A stretch of DNA of 64,000 bases. Origin: DATBSL01 sp963729875. Its GTDB lineage: Bacteria; Acidobacteriota; Vicinamibacteria; Fen-336. The stretch is taken from contig CAVSPR010000004.1 of assembly GCA_963729875.1 (NCBI GenBank), positions 496,001 to 560,000 of the forward strand, in the 5' to 3' direction. A model generated the notes under the pieces. It saw only the letters and a list, made by a program, of their open reading frames with translations. It had not been told where the DNA came from and made no database searches. The number at the start of each line of letters is the position of its first letter. The first letter of the stretch is position 1. Both the position numbers and the translations under genes were made by a program. Shown here piece after piece: positions 46,392 through 55,749 of this stretch.

Positions 46392-47100
46392 GTGAGCCTC
46401 CTACCGCTATCCTGGCTGGTGGCCTTGACCGCTCTCGCCTGCAGCCCCGCCCCTGACGCCGCAGAGGAGGCGGCGCTCGCCCGCGCCCGCGAGGAGATGG
46501 TGGCGAGCCAGATCGCCGCCCGCGGCATCCGGGACCCGAAGACGCTCCAGGCGATGCGCAAGGTCCCGCGCCACCTGTTCGTCCCCGCGGCGTCCGTGTC
46601 CCAGGCCTACGAGGACTATCCCCTGCCGATCGGCCACGGGCAGACCATCTCCCAGCCCTACATCGTCGCCTTCATGACCGAGGCGCTCGGCCTGCGGGGG
46701 GGAGAGCGTCCTCGAGGTGGGTACCGGCTCGGGCTACCAGGCGGCCGTCCTCGCGGAGATCGCCGCTCGCGTCCACACGATCGAGATCGTGGCCCCGCTC
46801 GCGGAGTCGGCAGCCGCCATCCTCGCGAAACTCGGCTACGCGAACGTCGAGGTGCGGCCCGGCGACGGCTACCTGGGCTGGCCGGAGGCGGCGCCGTTCG
46901 ACGCGATCATGGTCACGGCCGCCGCCCCCCGCATCCCCGAGCCCCTCAAGGACCAGCTCAAGGACGGGGGCCGGCTGGTGCTGCCCGTCGGCGACGACTG
47001 GCAGGAGCTGGTGGTCGTGACGCGGCGGGGGGAGCGCTTCGAGGAGAAGCGCGTCCTCCCCGTGCGATTCGTTCCGATGACAGGCAAGGTCCGGCAGTAG
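46392..47100 (+). CDS. pcm: Protein-L-isoaspartate O-methyltransferase, predicted lipoprotein, one frameshift
   Basis: Repairs isoaspartyl residues by methylation. The 235-residue product (after correction) starts with a lipoprotein signal (LTALAC lipobox at residues 12-17), then PCMT motifs: VPRHLFVP, IGHGQTISQPYIVAFM, VLEVGTGSGYQAAVLAE and LPVGDDWQELVVV. The frame breaks in the G7 run at 46696-46702. Removing one G links LGLRGGE to SVLEVGTG. This is a classic homopolymer error. A TAGAAT box lies 9 bases before GTG 46392. Export of this enzyme to the envelope is unusual compared with cytosolic Pcm. Confidence 0.82.
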
Positions 47101-47144
47101 AGCCGGACGGCGGGGCAGGCCGGAGCACCAGGGAGGATGCGCGC

Positions 47145-49646
47145 ATGGAGGCGTTGATCGGCCTGTTCGCCCTTGGCCTCGTCGGGATCCTGCTCGTCCT
47201 GCCGGTGGTGGCGCTGGTGGCCCTCACCCGCGCCAACCGGGCGCTGCGGGAGCTCGCGGAGATGCGAGGCCGGCTGGAGGGCGGCGGCGGGCCGGAGCGA
47301 GCGCGGCCGTCCCCGGAAGCGGCCCTGCCGGCCCGGCCGGCGACGCCTCCGCAGCCCCCCGCGCCGCCGCTCGCTCCCGCGCCTCCGGCCGCGCCCGCGC
47401 CTCCGGCCGCGCCCGCGCGGGAGCCGGCGGCCCTCCCCAGCGAGGTCGCGCCGCCGCTGGACTTCGCGACGAACCTCGGGCCGAAGATCCTCGTCGGCGC
47501 CGGTGGCCTCGCCGTCGTGGTGTTCCTCGCCTTCTTCGTCCGCTACGCCTGGGAGAACGACTGGGTCGGCCCCACCGGGCGCGTGCTGAGCGGCGCGGTC
47601 TTCAGCCTGGCCCTGCTGGCGGGGGGACTGCGGCTGATGGGGCGCGAGTACCGTCCCCTGGGCCAGGGGCTCGCCGCGGCGGGGTTCTCCGGGCTCTACG
47701 TCACGGCCTTCGCGGCCCACGCGGTCTACGGGCTCGTGCCGCGCGGGGCGGCGGCGGCCTTCATGATCGCCGTCACCGTCTGCGCCGTCCTCGTCGCCGA
47801 GCGGCTCGACGCGCGGCTTCTCGCCGGCCTGGCGTGGGTGGGCGGGTACCTCGCGCCCCTGCTGCTCTCGACCGGCGAAGACCGGGCCCTGGCCCTCTTC
47901 GCCTACCTCCTGCTGCTGGGCGCGGGCGCGGTCTGGCTGGACCGCCGGAAGCCCTGGTGGGAGACGCTGCCCCTGGCCCTGGCGGGCACCCTGCTCCTCT
48001 ACGCCGGCTGGTACGCGGCCCACTTCCGGCCCGAGCGCTTCGAGGTCGCGGCCTCCGGGCTCGTGGGGCTCACCGCCCTCTTCGCCGCGGGCTCGGCGCG
48101 GAAGGAGAGGCCGGCCGGGCTCGCGGGGGTGCTCCTGCTGGCCGTGCTCGGCCTCGCGCAGCTGTCGGCCGGCGCCGACCGGCCGGAGGCGCTGCTCGTG
48201 ATGTCTCTCGGCCTCGCGTTCGCGGCGCTCCGGACGGCCGCCGCCCTCGGCAAGGCGATGGCCGTCGCGGCGGCGGCGGCGGTGGCGCTGCCGTTCGTCG
48301 CCTGGGCCGGGGCGCACTACCGCCCGGAGAGCTTCGGTCTGGCCGCCGCGTGGCTCGTGGGCGGGGCGCTGCTCGTCGCGCTCGGCGGGCCAGCTGGCAC
48401 TCTTCCCGCCGGCGTCCTGCCCGGCCTCGCGGTCGTCGCGGGCGGCGCGGCCTCGGTCGGGCTCGCCGCGCGGACCGATCGGCCCGCCGCCCTCCTCGCG
48501 CTCCTCGCGGCCCAGGCCTTGCTCGCCGCGCTGAGCGCGAAGCGCTGGGCGTGGACGACGGCCGCCTCCACCTCGCTCGGCGCCCTCGCCGTCCTCGCCT
48601 GGTACGACCGCTACTTCCGCCCGGAGCGCGGGGCGGAGGCGCTGGCGCTGGGCGTCGGGATCGCCGGCCTGTACGTTCTCGTCCTCGCCGTGGAAGGCTT
48701 CGCCACGCGCCGCGACCTGGGCGTCCCGGCCGCCGTCGCACACGTCGTGGCCGCCGGGCTCGCCTGGACGATCCTCGACCGCGTGCTCGGCGTGACGCGG
48801 CCGGGGCTGCTGGGCCCGGCCGCCGTCGGTCTCGCCGCCGTCCACCTGGCCCTCGGACTGGCTGCGCGCCAGCGCGGAAGCGAGGTGCTCCGGACGCGGG
48901 TCACCCTGGGTCTGGCGGCGGTGTTCCTCACCCTCGCGATCCCGGTCCAGCTGGGCCTGCACGGCATCACGCTCGCCTGGGCGATCGAGGGCGTCCTGCT
49001 GCTGTGGCTCGGGATCGGCCAGCGCTCGCCGCTCACACGGGCCTTCGGCTACGGGGTCCTGGCCCTGGCGGTCTGCCGCCTGTTCCTGCGCCACCTGCCG
49101 CTGCACACCGCGGCCGTCACGCCCTTCGTCAACCCCGCGTTCGGCCTCTGGCTGGCCGTGATCGCGGCGCTCGCGGCCGCGCACGCCCTCGCGCGCCGGG
49201 TGCCGGAGGAGAGCGAGGTGCCCTGGCTCGACGGGCCGGCGAAGCTCGTCCTCGGCCCGCTGGGCCTCGTCCTCCTCTTCGGCCTCCTGACGGGCGAGAC
49301 GGACTCGGCCTTCTCTCGCGCCTCGCGCGCGGCGGCCCTCGCGGGCGACCCGGAGGGGGCCGTGCGGGCGGACCGCCAGGGGGGCCTCGCGGTCTCGGTG
49401 CTGTGGACCGTCCTGGCGACCGGCCTGCTGGCCGGGGGCCTCGGCCTGCGGAGCCGTCCGCTGTTCTACGCGGCCTACGGGCTCTTTGCCGTCACCGCCG
49501 GGAAGGTCGTGCTCGTGGACCTCGCCACCCTGCCGACCCTCTACCGGATGCTGTCCTTCCTCGCTCTCGGCGTCCTGCTCCTAGCCGGCGCGTGGCTGAA
49601 CCTGCGCTTCCGCGAGAGGCTGCAGGTCCCGGGAGGCGCACGGTGA
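47145..49646 (+). CDS. DUF2339 multi-pass membrane protein
   Basis: 833 residues with one N-terminal helix, a Pro/Ala-rich cytoplasmic linker (about residues 50-110), then more than 20 hydrophobic segments. Conserved DUF2339 features: DFATNLGPKILVGAGGLAV, a W-rich NDWVGPTGRV loop, and the YRMLSFLALGVLLL end. ATG 47145 has GGGAGG about 8 bases upstream. Its stop overlaps the start of the DUF3999 gene. Function of the family is not known. Confidence 0.82.
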   Translation: MEALIGLFALGLVGILLVLPVVALVALTRANRALRELAEMRGRLEGGGGPERARPSPEAALPARPATPPQPPAPPLAPAPPAAPAPPAAPAREPAALPSEVAPPLDFATNLGPKILVGAGGLAVVVFLAFFVRYAWENDWVGPTGRVLSGAVFSLALLAGGLRLMGREYRPLGQGLAAAGFSGLYVTAFAAHAVYGLVPRGAAAAFMIAVTVCAVLVAERLDARLLAGLAWVGGYLAPLLLSTGEDRALALFAYLLLLGAGAVWLDRRKPWWETLPLALAGTLLLYAGWYAAHFRPERFEVAASGLVGLTALFAAGSARKERPAGLAGVLLLAVLGLAQLSAGADRPEALLVMSLGLAFAALRTAAALGKAMAVAAAAAVALPFVAWAGAHYRPESFGLAAAWLVGGALLVALGGPAGTLPAGVLPGLAVVAGGAASVGLAARTDRPAALLALLAAQALLAALSAKRWAWTTAASTSLGALAVLAWYDRYFRPERGAEALALGVGIAGLYVLVLAVEGFATRRDLGVPAAVAHVVAAGLAWTILDRVLGVTRPGLLGPAAVGLAAVHLALGLAARQRGSEVLRTRVTLGLAAVFLTLAIPVQLGLHGITLAWAIEGVLLLWLGIGQRSPLTRAFGYGVLALAVCRLFLRHLPLHTAAVTPFVNPAFGLWLAVIAALAAAHALARRVPEESEVPWLDGPAKLVLGPLGLVLLFGLLTGETDSAFSRASRAAALAGDPEGAVRADRQGGLAVSVLWTVLATGLLAGGLGLRSRPLFYAAYGLFAVTAGKVVLVDLATLPTLYRMLSFLALGVLLLAGAWLNLRFRERLQVPGGAR

Positions 49647-50887
49647 GCCGCCGGGCGAGGCGGCTGCTGGCGGGCGCGGCCGGCCTCGTCGGCCTCGCGG
49701 CCGCTTCCCCGCCGTCCCTGGAGCGTGCGGTCGCGGTGGACGCCGCCGGCCGGTTGGCGGCCCGTCTCGACCGCGACGTGTACGAGGGCGCGCGGGCCGA
49801 CCTCGGCGACCTGCGCGTCGTGGACGGGCGCGGCGGCGAGGTGCCCTACCTCCTCGACCGCGGTCAGCCGGAGGGCGGCGCGCCGGAGACCCGCCCCGCC
49901 GCTCGCAACCGGGGCTGGCGGGCGGACGGGGCAGCGACGGCGGTCCTCGACTTCGGGGGCCGTTTTCCGAAGCGCCGGCTCGAGCTGCGCCTCTCCGGTG
50001 CGAACTTCCGCCGGCGGGTGGCCGTGGAGGGAAGCGACGACGCGGGGCGCTGGACGACGCTGGTGGACGAGGCCTGGGTCTTCGCGGTTCCGGGACCGGA
50101 GCCCGCGCGGTACGAGTCCGTGGAGCTGCCGGAGAACGACTTCCCCGTCCTGCGCGTCGTCGTCCACCCGGCACCGGACGAGAGAGGCCGCCCGGCGATC
50201 GAGGACGCGTGGGTGCCGGGGGAGGGGAGGGCGCCCCGACGCGAGGAGTCCATCGCCCCCCGGTGGAGCGAGGCGCAGGAGACGCGGGCCGGCGAGACCT
50301 GGCTGACGCTCGACCTGGGCGCGCGGCACCAGCCGTTCACGGCGATCGAGCTGGACGCCGCCGACGAGCGCTTCTTCCGCGAGGTGCGGGTCGAGGCGCG
50401 TCGCGAGCCCCCGCCGGGCGGCGGCGAGCGGTGGGACGAGGTCGGCCGCGGGCAGGTCCACCGCCTCGAGTACGGCGGCCGCCGCCGGGAGTGCCTGCGC
50501 ATCGAGGCCACCGGCCGTTCGCGGGGCCTGCGGGTTCGCGTGCGCAACCGGGACGACCGGCCCCTGCGCGTCCGTGCGGTCACGGTGCGGGTCCCCGTGG
50601 AACGCCTCCTGTTCGAGGCGCTGCAACCCGGGACGTATCGGGTCACCTACGGCTCCGGCGACCGTCTCACGCCCGTCTACGACCTCACCCGCACCGCGGG
50701 CGACGTCGTCACCTGGGGTCGAGCGGCGCGCCCGGTCGCCCTCGGCCCGGTCCTTCGGCTCGCGGCGGGCGGCGAGGCCGCTCCCCCGTGGACGGAGCGG
50801 CACCCGGCGCTCCTCTGGGCGGGCCTCGTCGTCGTCGTCCTGTGCCTCGGCGCGCTGACCTGGCGGGCCCTGCGGCAGGCGGCCTGA
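49643..50887 (+). CDS. DUF3999 envelope protein
   Basis: GTG 49643 overlaps the DUF2339 stop. 414 residues with a signal peptide, a beta-rich body and one C-terminal helix (LLWAGLVVVVLCLGALTWRAL). The body has DLRVVDGRGGEVPYLLD and a YRVTYGSGDRLTPVYDL segment as in DUF3999. These two families are commonly neighbours, so a joint membrane complex is likely. No catalytic residues known. Confidence 0.72.
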   Translation: MSRRARRLLAGAAGLVGLAAASPPSLERAVAVDAAGRLAARLDRDVYEGARADLGDLRVVDGRGGEVPYLLDRGQPEGGAPETRPAARNRGWRADGAATAVLDFGGRFPKRRLELRLSGANFRRRVAVEGSDDAGRWTTLVDEAWVFAVPGPEPARYESVELPENDFPVLRVVVHPAPDERGRPAIEDAWVPGEGRAPRREESIAPRWSEAQETRAGETWLTLDLGARHQPFTAIELDAADERFFREVRVEARREPPPGGGERWDEVGRGQVHRLEYGGRRRECLRIEATGRSRGLRVRVRNRDDRPLRVRAVTVRVPVERLLFEALQPGTYRVTYGSGDRLTPVYDLTRTAGDVVTWGRAARPVALGPVLRLAAGGEAAPPWTERHPALLWAGLVVVVLCLGALTWRALRQAA

Positions 50888-50891
50888 CGCC

Positions 50892-52043
50892 TCAGCGGGG
50901 CGTGCGGGCCTTCGCCCGGGCCCACAGGAGGTCGAAGGCAGTGCGGTGCTCCGGGCGGACGGCCCGCAGCATCGCGCCGGTCCGGCGCAGCCTCTCCCGC
51001 GCGACCATGGCGGCGAGGGCGTCGGCGCACGGCTCGAGCAGGGCCGTGTCCTCAGCCACCGCGCGCGCCAGCGCGGGGACGACCGACGCGTCCCCGACCC
51101 GTCCCGCCGCGCGCAGGAGCGCGGGCGTCGGCGGCCGGGCCCCGAGGGCCTCGCGCAGGTCGTAGAGGGCCGCGCGGCTGTCGAGGGCGGCCAGCGCCTC
51201 GTGGAGGGCCCCACGGGCCCGGAGCGAGGCGGCCTCCGCCCGGCCGGGGCGCAGAGGGCCCAGGCGCTCGAGGGCGCCGAGCAGGACGGGGATGGCGGGG
51301 GCGCCACGGCGAACGAGCGCCGCCGTGACCCGGGCGACAGTCTCCGGCGTGAGCTCCGGCAGCAGGAGCTCTGCGACGAGCCCCTCGTCGACCGAGGGCC
51401 GCGCCGGCCCGGGGCGTCCCGCGTCGGGGCGACGTCGACGGCGGAGTCCCGGGAGAGCCGCCGCCACGCGCAGTGCGAGCTCCGGCTCGGCCGTGGACGA
51501 GAGCCTCGCCAGCAGCGGGCGCATCGCGGCCCCGGCCAGGGGCGGGTCGAGCGCGAGGAGGTCCTCGAGGATCGCGACGCGGAGGGAGGGGTCCTCTGCC
51601 TCGTCGAGGAGCCGGCCGGCCAGCGGGTCGAGGGCCTCGACGAGCCCGGCCGCCTGGAGCCGCGCGAGGGCGACGGCGGCGGCGCGCCGGCGCGACCGGG
51701 TGGTCGGACCGGCGAGGACCCGGCCGAGGGCGGGGACCGCGCGCGGGTCGGGGCGGCTGGCGGCCGCCTCGATGGCACGCAGCGCGACGGTGTCGTTCTC
51801 GTCGCCCACGAGTGCGAGGACGTGCGGCAGCGCGGCCCGGTCGGCGAGCCGCTCGAGCACCTCGAGCGCGGCCCGCCGCGCCTCGGGGCCCGCGCCGGGG
51901 AGGAACGCCCCGATCGGCTCGATCACGCGGGGGCCGACGAGCGTGAGCCCGGCCACCGCGGAGTCGCGGTCGCCGTCGCCCGGCGAGGCGAGCCTCTCCA
52001 GCAGCTCCTGTATGCGGCGGGACCGGGATGGTACGATCGGCAT
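50892..52043 (-). CDS. HEAT-repeat protein
   Basis: 383 residues, all-helical, Ala/Leu/Arg-rich, with repeated units such as ALPHVLALVGDENDTVALRAIEAAA and ALRVAAALPGL. No signal peptide, so probably a cytosolic adaptor. It is convergent with the DUF3999 gene. Its ATG is only two bases from the start codon of the divergent DUF192 gene, so its promoter must lie inside that gene. Confidence 0.65.
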   Translation of the reverse strand: MPIVPSRSRRIQELLERLASPGDGDRDSAVAGLTLVGPRVIEPIGAFLPGAGPEARRAALEVLERLADRAALPHVLALVGDENDTVALRAIEAAASRPDPRAVPALGRVLAGPTTRSRRRAAAVALARLQAAGLVEALDPLAGRLLDEAEDPSLRVAILEDLLALDPPLAGAAMRPLLARLSSTAEPELALRVAAALPGLRRRRRPDAGRPGPARPSVDEGLVAELLLPELTPETVARVTAALVRRGAPAIPVLLGALERLGPLRPGRAEAASLRARGALHEALAALDSRAALYDLREALGARPPTPALLRAAGRVGDASVVPALARAVAEDTALLEPCADALAAMVARERLRRTGAMLRAVRPEHRTAFDLLWARAKARTPR

Positions 52044-52045
52044 GG

Positions 52046-52516
52046 ATGCGGGTTCCCCGGCTCTATTGTCGCGCGGTCGTCGCCGCGGCGCTCGCCCTGG
52101 CCGCGGGCGGCGTCGCCGCGGCCCCCGCCGTCGTCCCCCTGACCCTGCCCTCGGGCAAGGTGCTGCAGGCCGAGGTCATGGTGAACGACCCGGACCGCGC
52201 CATGGGCCTGATGTTCCGGCCCTCGCTCCCCCTCGACCGGGGCATGATCTTCGTCTTCGAGACCTCGGACCACCACGCCATCTGGATGAAGAACTGCAGG
52301 TTCCCGATCGACATACTCTGGCTCGACGACGAGAGGCGCATCGTCCACGTAGAGGAGTCCGTTCCGCCCTGCAAGGCCGACCCCTGCCCGAGCTACAGTC
52401 CCCTGCGGCGCGCGTCGTACGTGATCGAGCTCAACGCGAAGCAGGCCCGCCGGGAGAAGGCCGTGGTCGGGGCCAGGGTCGGCTTCGTTCTGACGCCCGG
52501 GGTCGAGCGACCCTAG
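52046..52516 (+). CDS. DUF192 exported protein
   Basis: 156 residues. ATG 52046 (MRVPRLYCR) gives a signal peptide with cleavage near GVAAA. The DUF192 domain shows QAEVMVNDPDRAMGLMFR, MIFVFET, the IWMKNCRFPIDILWLD core and a C-terminal YVIELNAKQ strand. It contains three cysteines, two in a PPCKADPCPS loop. Function of the family unknown. The 3' end overlaps tatC by 4 bases on opposite strands. Confidence 0.82.
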   Translation: MRVPRLYCRAVVAAALALAAGGVAAAPAVVPLTLPSGKVLQAEVMVNDPDRAMGLMFRPSLPLDRGMIFVFETSDHHAIWMKNCRFPIDILWLDDERRIVHVEESVPPCKADPCPSYSPLRRASYVIELNAKQARREKAVVGARVGFVLTPGVERP

Positions 52517-53253
52517 TCGTCGCCGCGGCGCTTCTTGCCGAAGAGGAACGCCACCAGGACCCCGAGGCCGTAGAGGCCGATCATCGGGCCGGCGAGGGCG
52601 GTCTGGGTCACCACGTCGGGAGTCGGCGTGATGATGGCCGACAGGATGAACGACGCCAGGATGGCGAACTTCCAGCCTCGGATCAGGAACCCCGGCGTGA
52701 CGAGCCCGAGCCGCGCGAGAACGAAGATGATCACCGGGATCTGGAAGACGAGCCCCAGCCCCAGCAGGAACCAGGAGTAGAAGGACCAGTACTCGCCGAT
52801 CCGGGGCAGGAAGCGCATGTCCGGGCCGCCGAAGCTGCCGAGGAACTGGAAGGTCATCGGGAACAGGAAGTAGTGCCCGAAGAGGGCGCCTCCGGTGAAG
52901 AAGATCGACCCCATGCCGATGAACGGGAACGCCCACGCCTTCTCGTTCTTGTACAGGCCGGGGGAGATGAAGCCCCAGATCTCCCAGAGGACGAGCGGGG
53001 CGGCCAGGAAGATCCCCACGAAGAAGGCCATCTTCATGTAGAGGAGCAGAGCCTCCGCCGGGCTCGTGAAGATGAAGGCCTCGGTGAAGCCCGCCTTGCG
53101 CATCGGCTGCACCATGAAGTGGAAGATCTGCTCGCGGAAGCCCCAGCACACGGCGAAGCCGCCGGCGAGGTAGAGGGCGGCGCGGACCAGCCGCTGGCGC
53201 AGCTCCTCGAGGTGCTCGAGGAACGTCATCTTGTCGGGGTGGGGACGCGTCAT
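52513..53253 (-). CDS. tatC: Sec-independent protein translocase TatC
   Basis: Core receptor of the twin-arginine translocase, binding folded substrates in the inner membrane. The 246-residue protein has six membrane segments, the MTFLEHLEELRQRL N-terminus, FTSPAEALLLYMKMAF and ITPTPDVVTQ. Its ATG 53253 is 13 bases after the tatA stop, so the two form an operon. Confidence 0.95.
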   Translation of the reverse strand: MTRPHPDKMTFLEHLEELRQRLVRAALYLAGGFAVCWGFREQIFHFMVQPMRKAGFTEAFIFTSPAEALLLYMKMAFFVGIFLAAPLVLWEIWGFISPGLYKNEKAWAFPFIGMGSIFFTGGALFGHYFLFPMTFQFLGSFGGPDMRFLPRIGEYWSFYSWFLLGLGLVFQIPVIIFVLARLGLVTPGFLIRGWKFAILASFILSAIITPTPDVVTQTALAGPMIGLYGLGVLVAFLFGKKRRGDD

Positions 53254-53266
53254 GGAGAGCCGGGCC

Positions 53267-53629
53267 CTACTGCGGCTCGATCGGGGCGTCGTCCGGCTGG
53301 CGGCTCACCGTCTCCTCGGCCGGCGGCGCCGCGGGGGCGGGCTCCGATGCCGCCGCCTCCGGCCCCGGCGGGTACTCCGTCGAGGGTGGGGCGCCGGCGG
53401 CGGGGCCCGCGGGCTCGACCTTGGGAGGCTCGATCCGCATCGCCTCGCGGATCTTCTCGGCCTCGACCTCGCTCTCGATGGTGCTGCGGAACTCGTTCGA
53501 GGCCCGGCGGAACTCGGCCATCATCTTGCCGAGGCTCTTGCCGATCTCCGGGAGCTTCCGCGGGCCGAAGACGATGAGCGCGACGACGAAGATCAGGAAG
53601 AGCTCGGGGCCGCCCAGTGTGCCGAACAT
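53267..53629 (-). CDS. tatA: Sec-independent protein translocase TatA/TatB-type protein
   Basis: 120 residues: one N-terminal helix (LFLIFVVALIVFG), the FGPRKLPEIGKSLGKMMAEFR amphipathic helix, and a Pro/Ala/Glu-rich tail. Residue Glu at position 9 (GGPEL) before the helix is TatB-like, so it may do the job of both TatA and TatB. No other tatA gene in the window. Confidence 0.88.
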   Translation of the reverse strand: MFGTLGGPELFLIFVVALIVFGPRKLPEIGKSLGKMMAEFRRASNEFRSTIESEVEAEKIREAMRIEPPKVEPAGPAAGAPPSTEYPPGPEAAASEPAPAAPPAEETVSRQPDDAPIEPQ

Positions 53630-53684
53630 GTCTGCCTTTCCCGCATCTTATCACCGGCCCCGCTGCAGTGGGCCCGGGGTTCCA

Positions 53685-53713
53685 TTGACACCCGCGGGGT
53701 GCCCTCCTAGAGT
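53685..53713 (+). promoter_or_regulatory. Sigma-70-type promoter with almost no leader, for nfeD operon
   Basis: Perfect TTGACA (53685-53690), 17-base spacer, TAGAGT (53708-53713). The ATG at 53720 starts 7 bases after the -10 box, so transcription should begin at or next to the start codon. Confidence 0.65.
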
Positions 53714-53719
53714 TGGGCT

Positions 53720-54997
53720 ATGCCCAAAAGGTGGCGGACGGCCGCGGTCGCGGCGCTGCTCCTGGGGGCGGGCGTCGCGGCGCGGGCCGACATCCCGGTG
53801 GTCGAGCTGGACGGGGTGGTCCACGCCGTCACCGCGGCCCACGTCGTGCAGGCGATCGACCGGGCCGACGCCTCGGGCGCCCCCCTCCTGGTGATCCGGA
53901 TCGACACGCCGGGCGGCCTCGACAGCTCGATGCGGCAGATCGTGGACCGCATGCTCAACTGCCGGACACCGGTGGCCGTCTGGGTGGGGCCTTCCGGGGC
54001 CCGCGCGGCCTCGGCCGGCTTCATCATCGCGATTGCCGCCGACATCGCCGCCATGGCCCCCGGCACCAACATCGGTGCCGCCCACCCGGTCGCCGGGCTC
54101 GGCCAGATGGACGAGGTGATGTCCAAGAAGGTCACCTCGGACGCCGCCGCCTACATCCGCGGAAAGGCCGAGCGCCGCGGGCGCAACGTCGAGATGGCCG
54201 AGAAGGCCGTGGTCGAGAGCAAGTCCTTCACGGAGAACGAGGCCCTCGGGCTGAAGCTCATCGACCTCGTGGCGATGGACATCCCCGACCTCCTGAAGCT
54301 GCTGGACGGCCGGGAGCTGACGCGCTTCGACGGCACGAAGGTGACCCTGAAGCTCGCCGGCGAGAAGACCGTCGACGTGAAGATGGACTGGCGGCAGGCG
54401 ATCCTCTCCGCCATCGCCCGGCCGGAGGTCCTCTTCCTGCTCCTCCTGGGGGCGCTCGCCGGGCTGGGGGCCGAGATCAGCCACCCCGGCCTCGTCTTCC
54501 CGGGGGTGCTGGGGGCCCTCTGCCTGATCCTGTTCCTCTTCGCGAGCCAGATCATCCCCGTGAACTGGGCGGGGGTGCTCCTCGTGCTCCTCGCGATCGG
54601 CCTGTTCGTCGCCGAGGTCAAGGTCGCCTCCTACGGCCTGTTGACGCTGGGCGGTCTGGTGGCCATGATCCTGGGCGCGATGATGCTCGTGGACTCTCCG
54701 CTGCCGGAGCTCCGGGTCAACCCGTGGAGGCTCGTCCCCGTCATCCTGGCCTTCGCCGCCTTCGCGATCGCCCTGGTCCGGCTGGTGCTCCAGGCGCAGC
54801 GGCGCCGGGCGCAGACGGGGGCCGAGGGGCTCCTGGGCCGGCGGGGGCAGGCGGAGAGCGACCTCGACCCCGAGGGCTGGGTGATCGTGCAGGGCGAGCG
54901 GTGGCGGGCCCGAGCGGGCGAGCGGATCGCCGGCGGGGAGTCGGTGGAAGTCTTGTCGGTCGAGGGGCTCCTGTTGCGGGTCCGAAAGGGGGCGTGA
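53720..54997 (+). CDS. NfeD-type ClpP-class membrane serine protease
   Basis: 425 residues: signal peptide, a ClpP-like periplasmic domain with DTPGGLDSSMRQIV, the catalytic serine in GARAASAGFIIAIAAD (about residue 98), and a lysine in the AYIRGKAERRGR region. Four or five membrane segments and a C-terminal OB-fold NfeD domain (GRRGQAESDLDPEGWV...GE) follow. Members of this family cleave stomatin-like proteins; the slipin gene directly follows with a one-base overlap. The start is leaderless by promoter spacing. Confidence 0.88.
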   Translation: MPKRWRTAAVAALLLGAGVAARADIPVVELDGVVHAVTAAHVVQAIDRADASGAPLLVIRIDTPGGLDSSMRQIVDRMLNCRTPVAVWVGPSGARAASAGFIIAIAADIAAMAPGTNIGAAHPVAGLGQMDEVMSKKVTSDAAAYIRGKAERRGRNVEMAEKAVVESKSFTENEALGLKLIDLVAMDIPDLLKLLDGRELTRFDGTKVTLKLAGEKTVDVKMDWRQAILSAIARPEVLFLLLLGALAGLGAEISHPGLVFPGVLGALCLILFLFASQIIPVNWAGVLLVLLAIGLFVAEVKVASYGLLTLGGLVAMILGAMMLVDSPLPELRVNPWRLVPVILAFAAFAIALVRLVLQAQRRRAQTGAEGLLGRRGQAESDLDPEGWVIVQGERWRARAGERIAGGESVEVLSVEGLLLRVRKGA

Positions 54998-55746
54998 TGT
55001 CACCGTTGATGTTCGTTCTCGGCGCCTTCGTGTTCTGGCTGCTGCTCTCGGTCAAGGTCCTCAACGAGTACGAGCGTGGCGTCATCTTCCGCCTCGGCAA
55101 GGTCCTGCCGCAGCCCAAGGGCCCGGGGCTCATCATCGTGGCCTGGCCCATAGACCGCATGGTGCGGGTGACCCTGCGGACGGTGGTCCTCGACGTGCCG
55201 CCGCAGGACGTGATCACCCGGGACAACGTCACCGTGAAGGTGAACGCGGTCGTCTACTTCCGGGTCATGGACCCGCTGAAGTCGGTGATCTCCGTCGAGA
55301 ACTACCTCTACGCCACGAGCCAGGAAGCCCAGACGACCCTGCGCAGCATCCTCGGCCAGGCGCACCTCGACGAGCTGCTCTCCGAGCGCGAGCGGCTGGC
55401 GCTTCGGCTGCAGGAGGTCATCGACCTGCACACCGACCCGTGGGGGGTGAAGGTGACCCAGGTGGCGGTGAAGGCGGTCGACCTGCCGCAGGAGATGCAG
55501 CGGGCGATGGCGAAGCAGGCGGAGTCGGAGCGGGAGAAGCGGGCCAAGATCATCCACGCCTCGGGCGAGCTCGAGGCGAGCAAGCAGCTGGCCGAGGCGG
55601 CGAGCGAGCTCAACTCCCAGCCGGTTTCGCTGCACCTGCGCTACCTGCAGACGCTCGTCGAGATCGCCGCCGAGAAGAACTCGACGATCATCTTCCCGGT
55701 GCCCGTCGACTGGATGAAGGCGCTGATGGGCGAGAGGAAGAGCTAG
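54997..55746 (+). CDS. SPFH/stomatin-like membrane protein (slipin)
   Basis: 249 residues with an N-terminal membrane helix and an SPFH domain (NEYERGVIFRLGKVL, VPPQDVITRDNVTVKVNAVVYF). A coiled coil in AMAKQAESEREKRAKIIHA then precedes a C-terminal oligomerisation stretch. It likely scaffolds the membrane domain that hosts the protease upstream. Confidence 0.9.
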   Translation: MSPLMFVLGAFVFWLLLSVKVLNEYERGVIFRLGKVLPQPKGPGLIIVAWPIDRMVRVTLRTVVLDVPPQDVITRDNVTVKVNAVVYFRVMDPLKSVISVENYLYATSQEAQTTLRSILGQAHLDELLSERERLALRLQEVIDLHTDPWGVKVTQVAVKAVDLPQEMQRAMAKQAESEREKRAKIIHASGELEASKQLAEAASELNSQPVSLHLRYLQTLVEIAAEKNSTIIFPVPVDWMKALMGERKS

Positions 55747-55749
55747 GGG

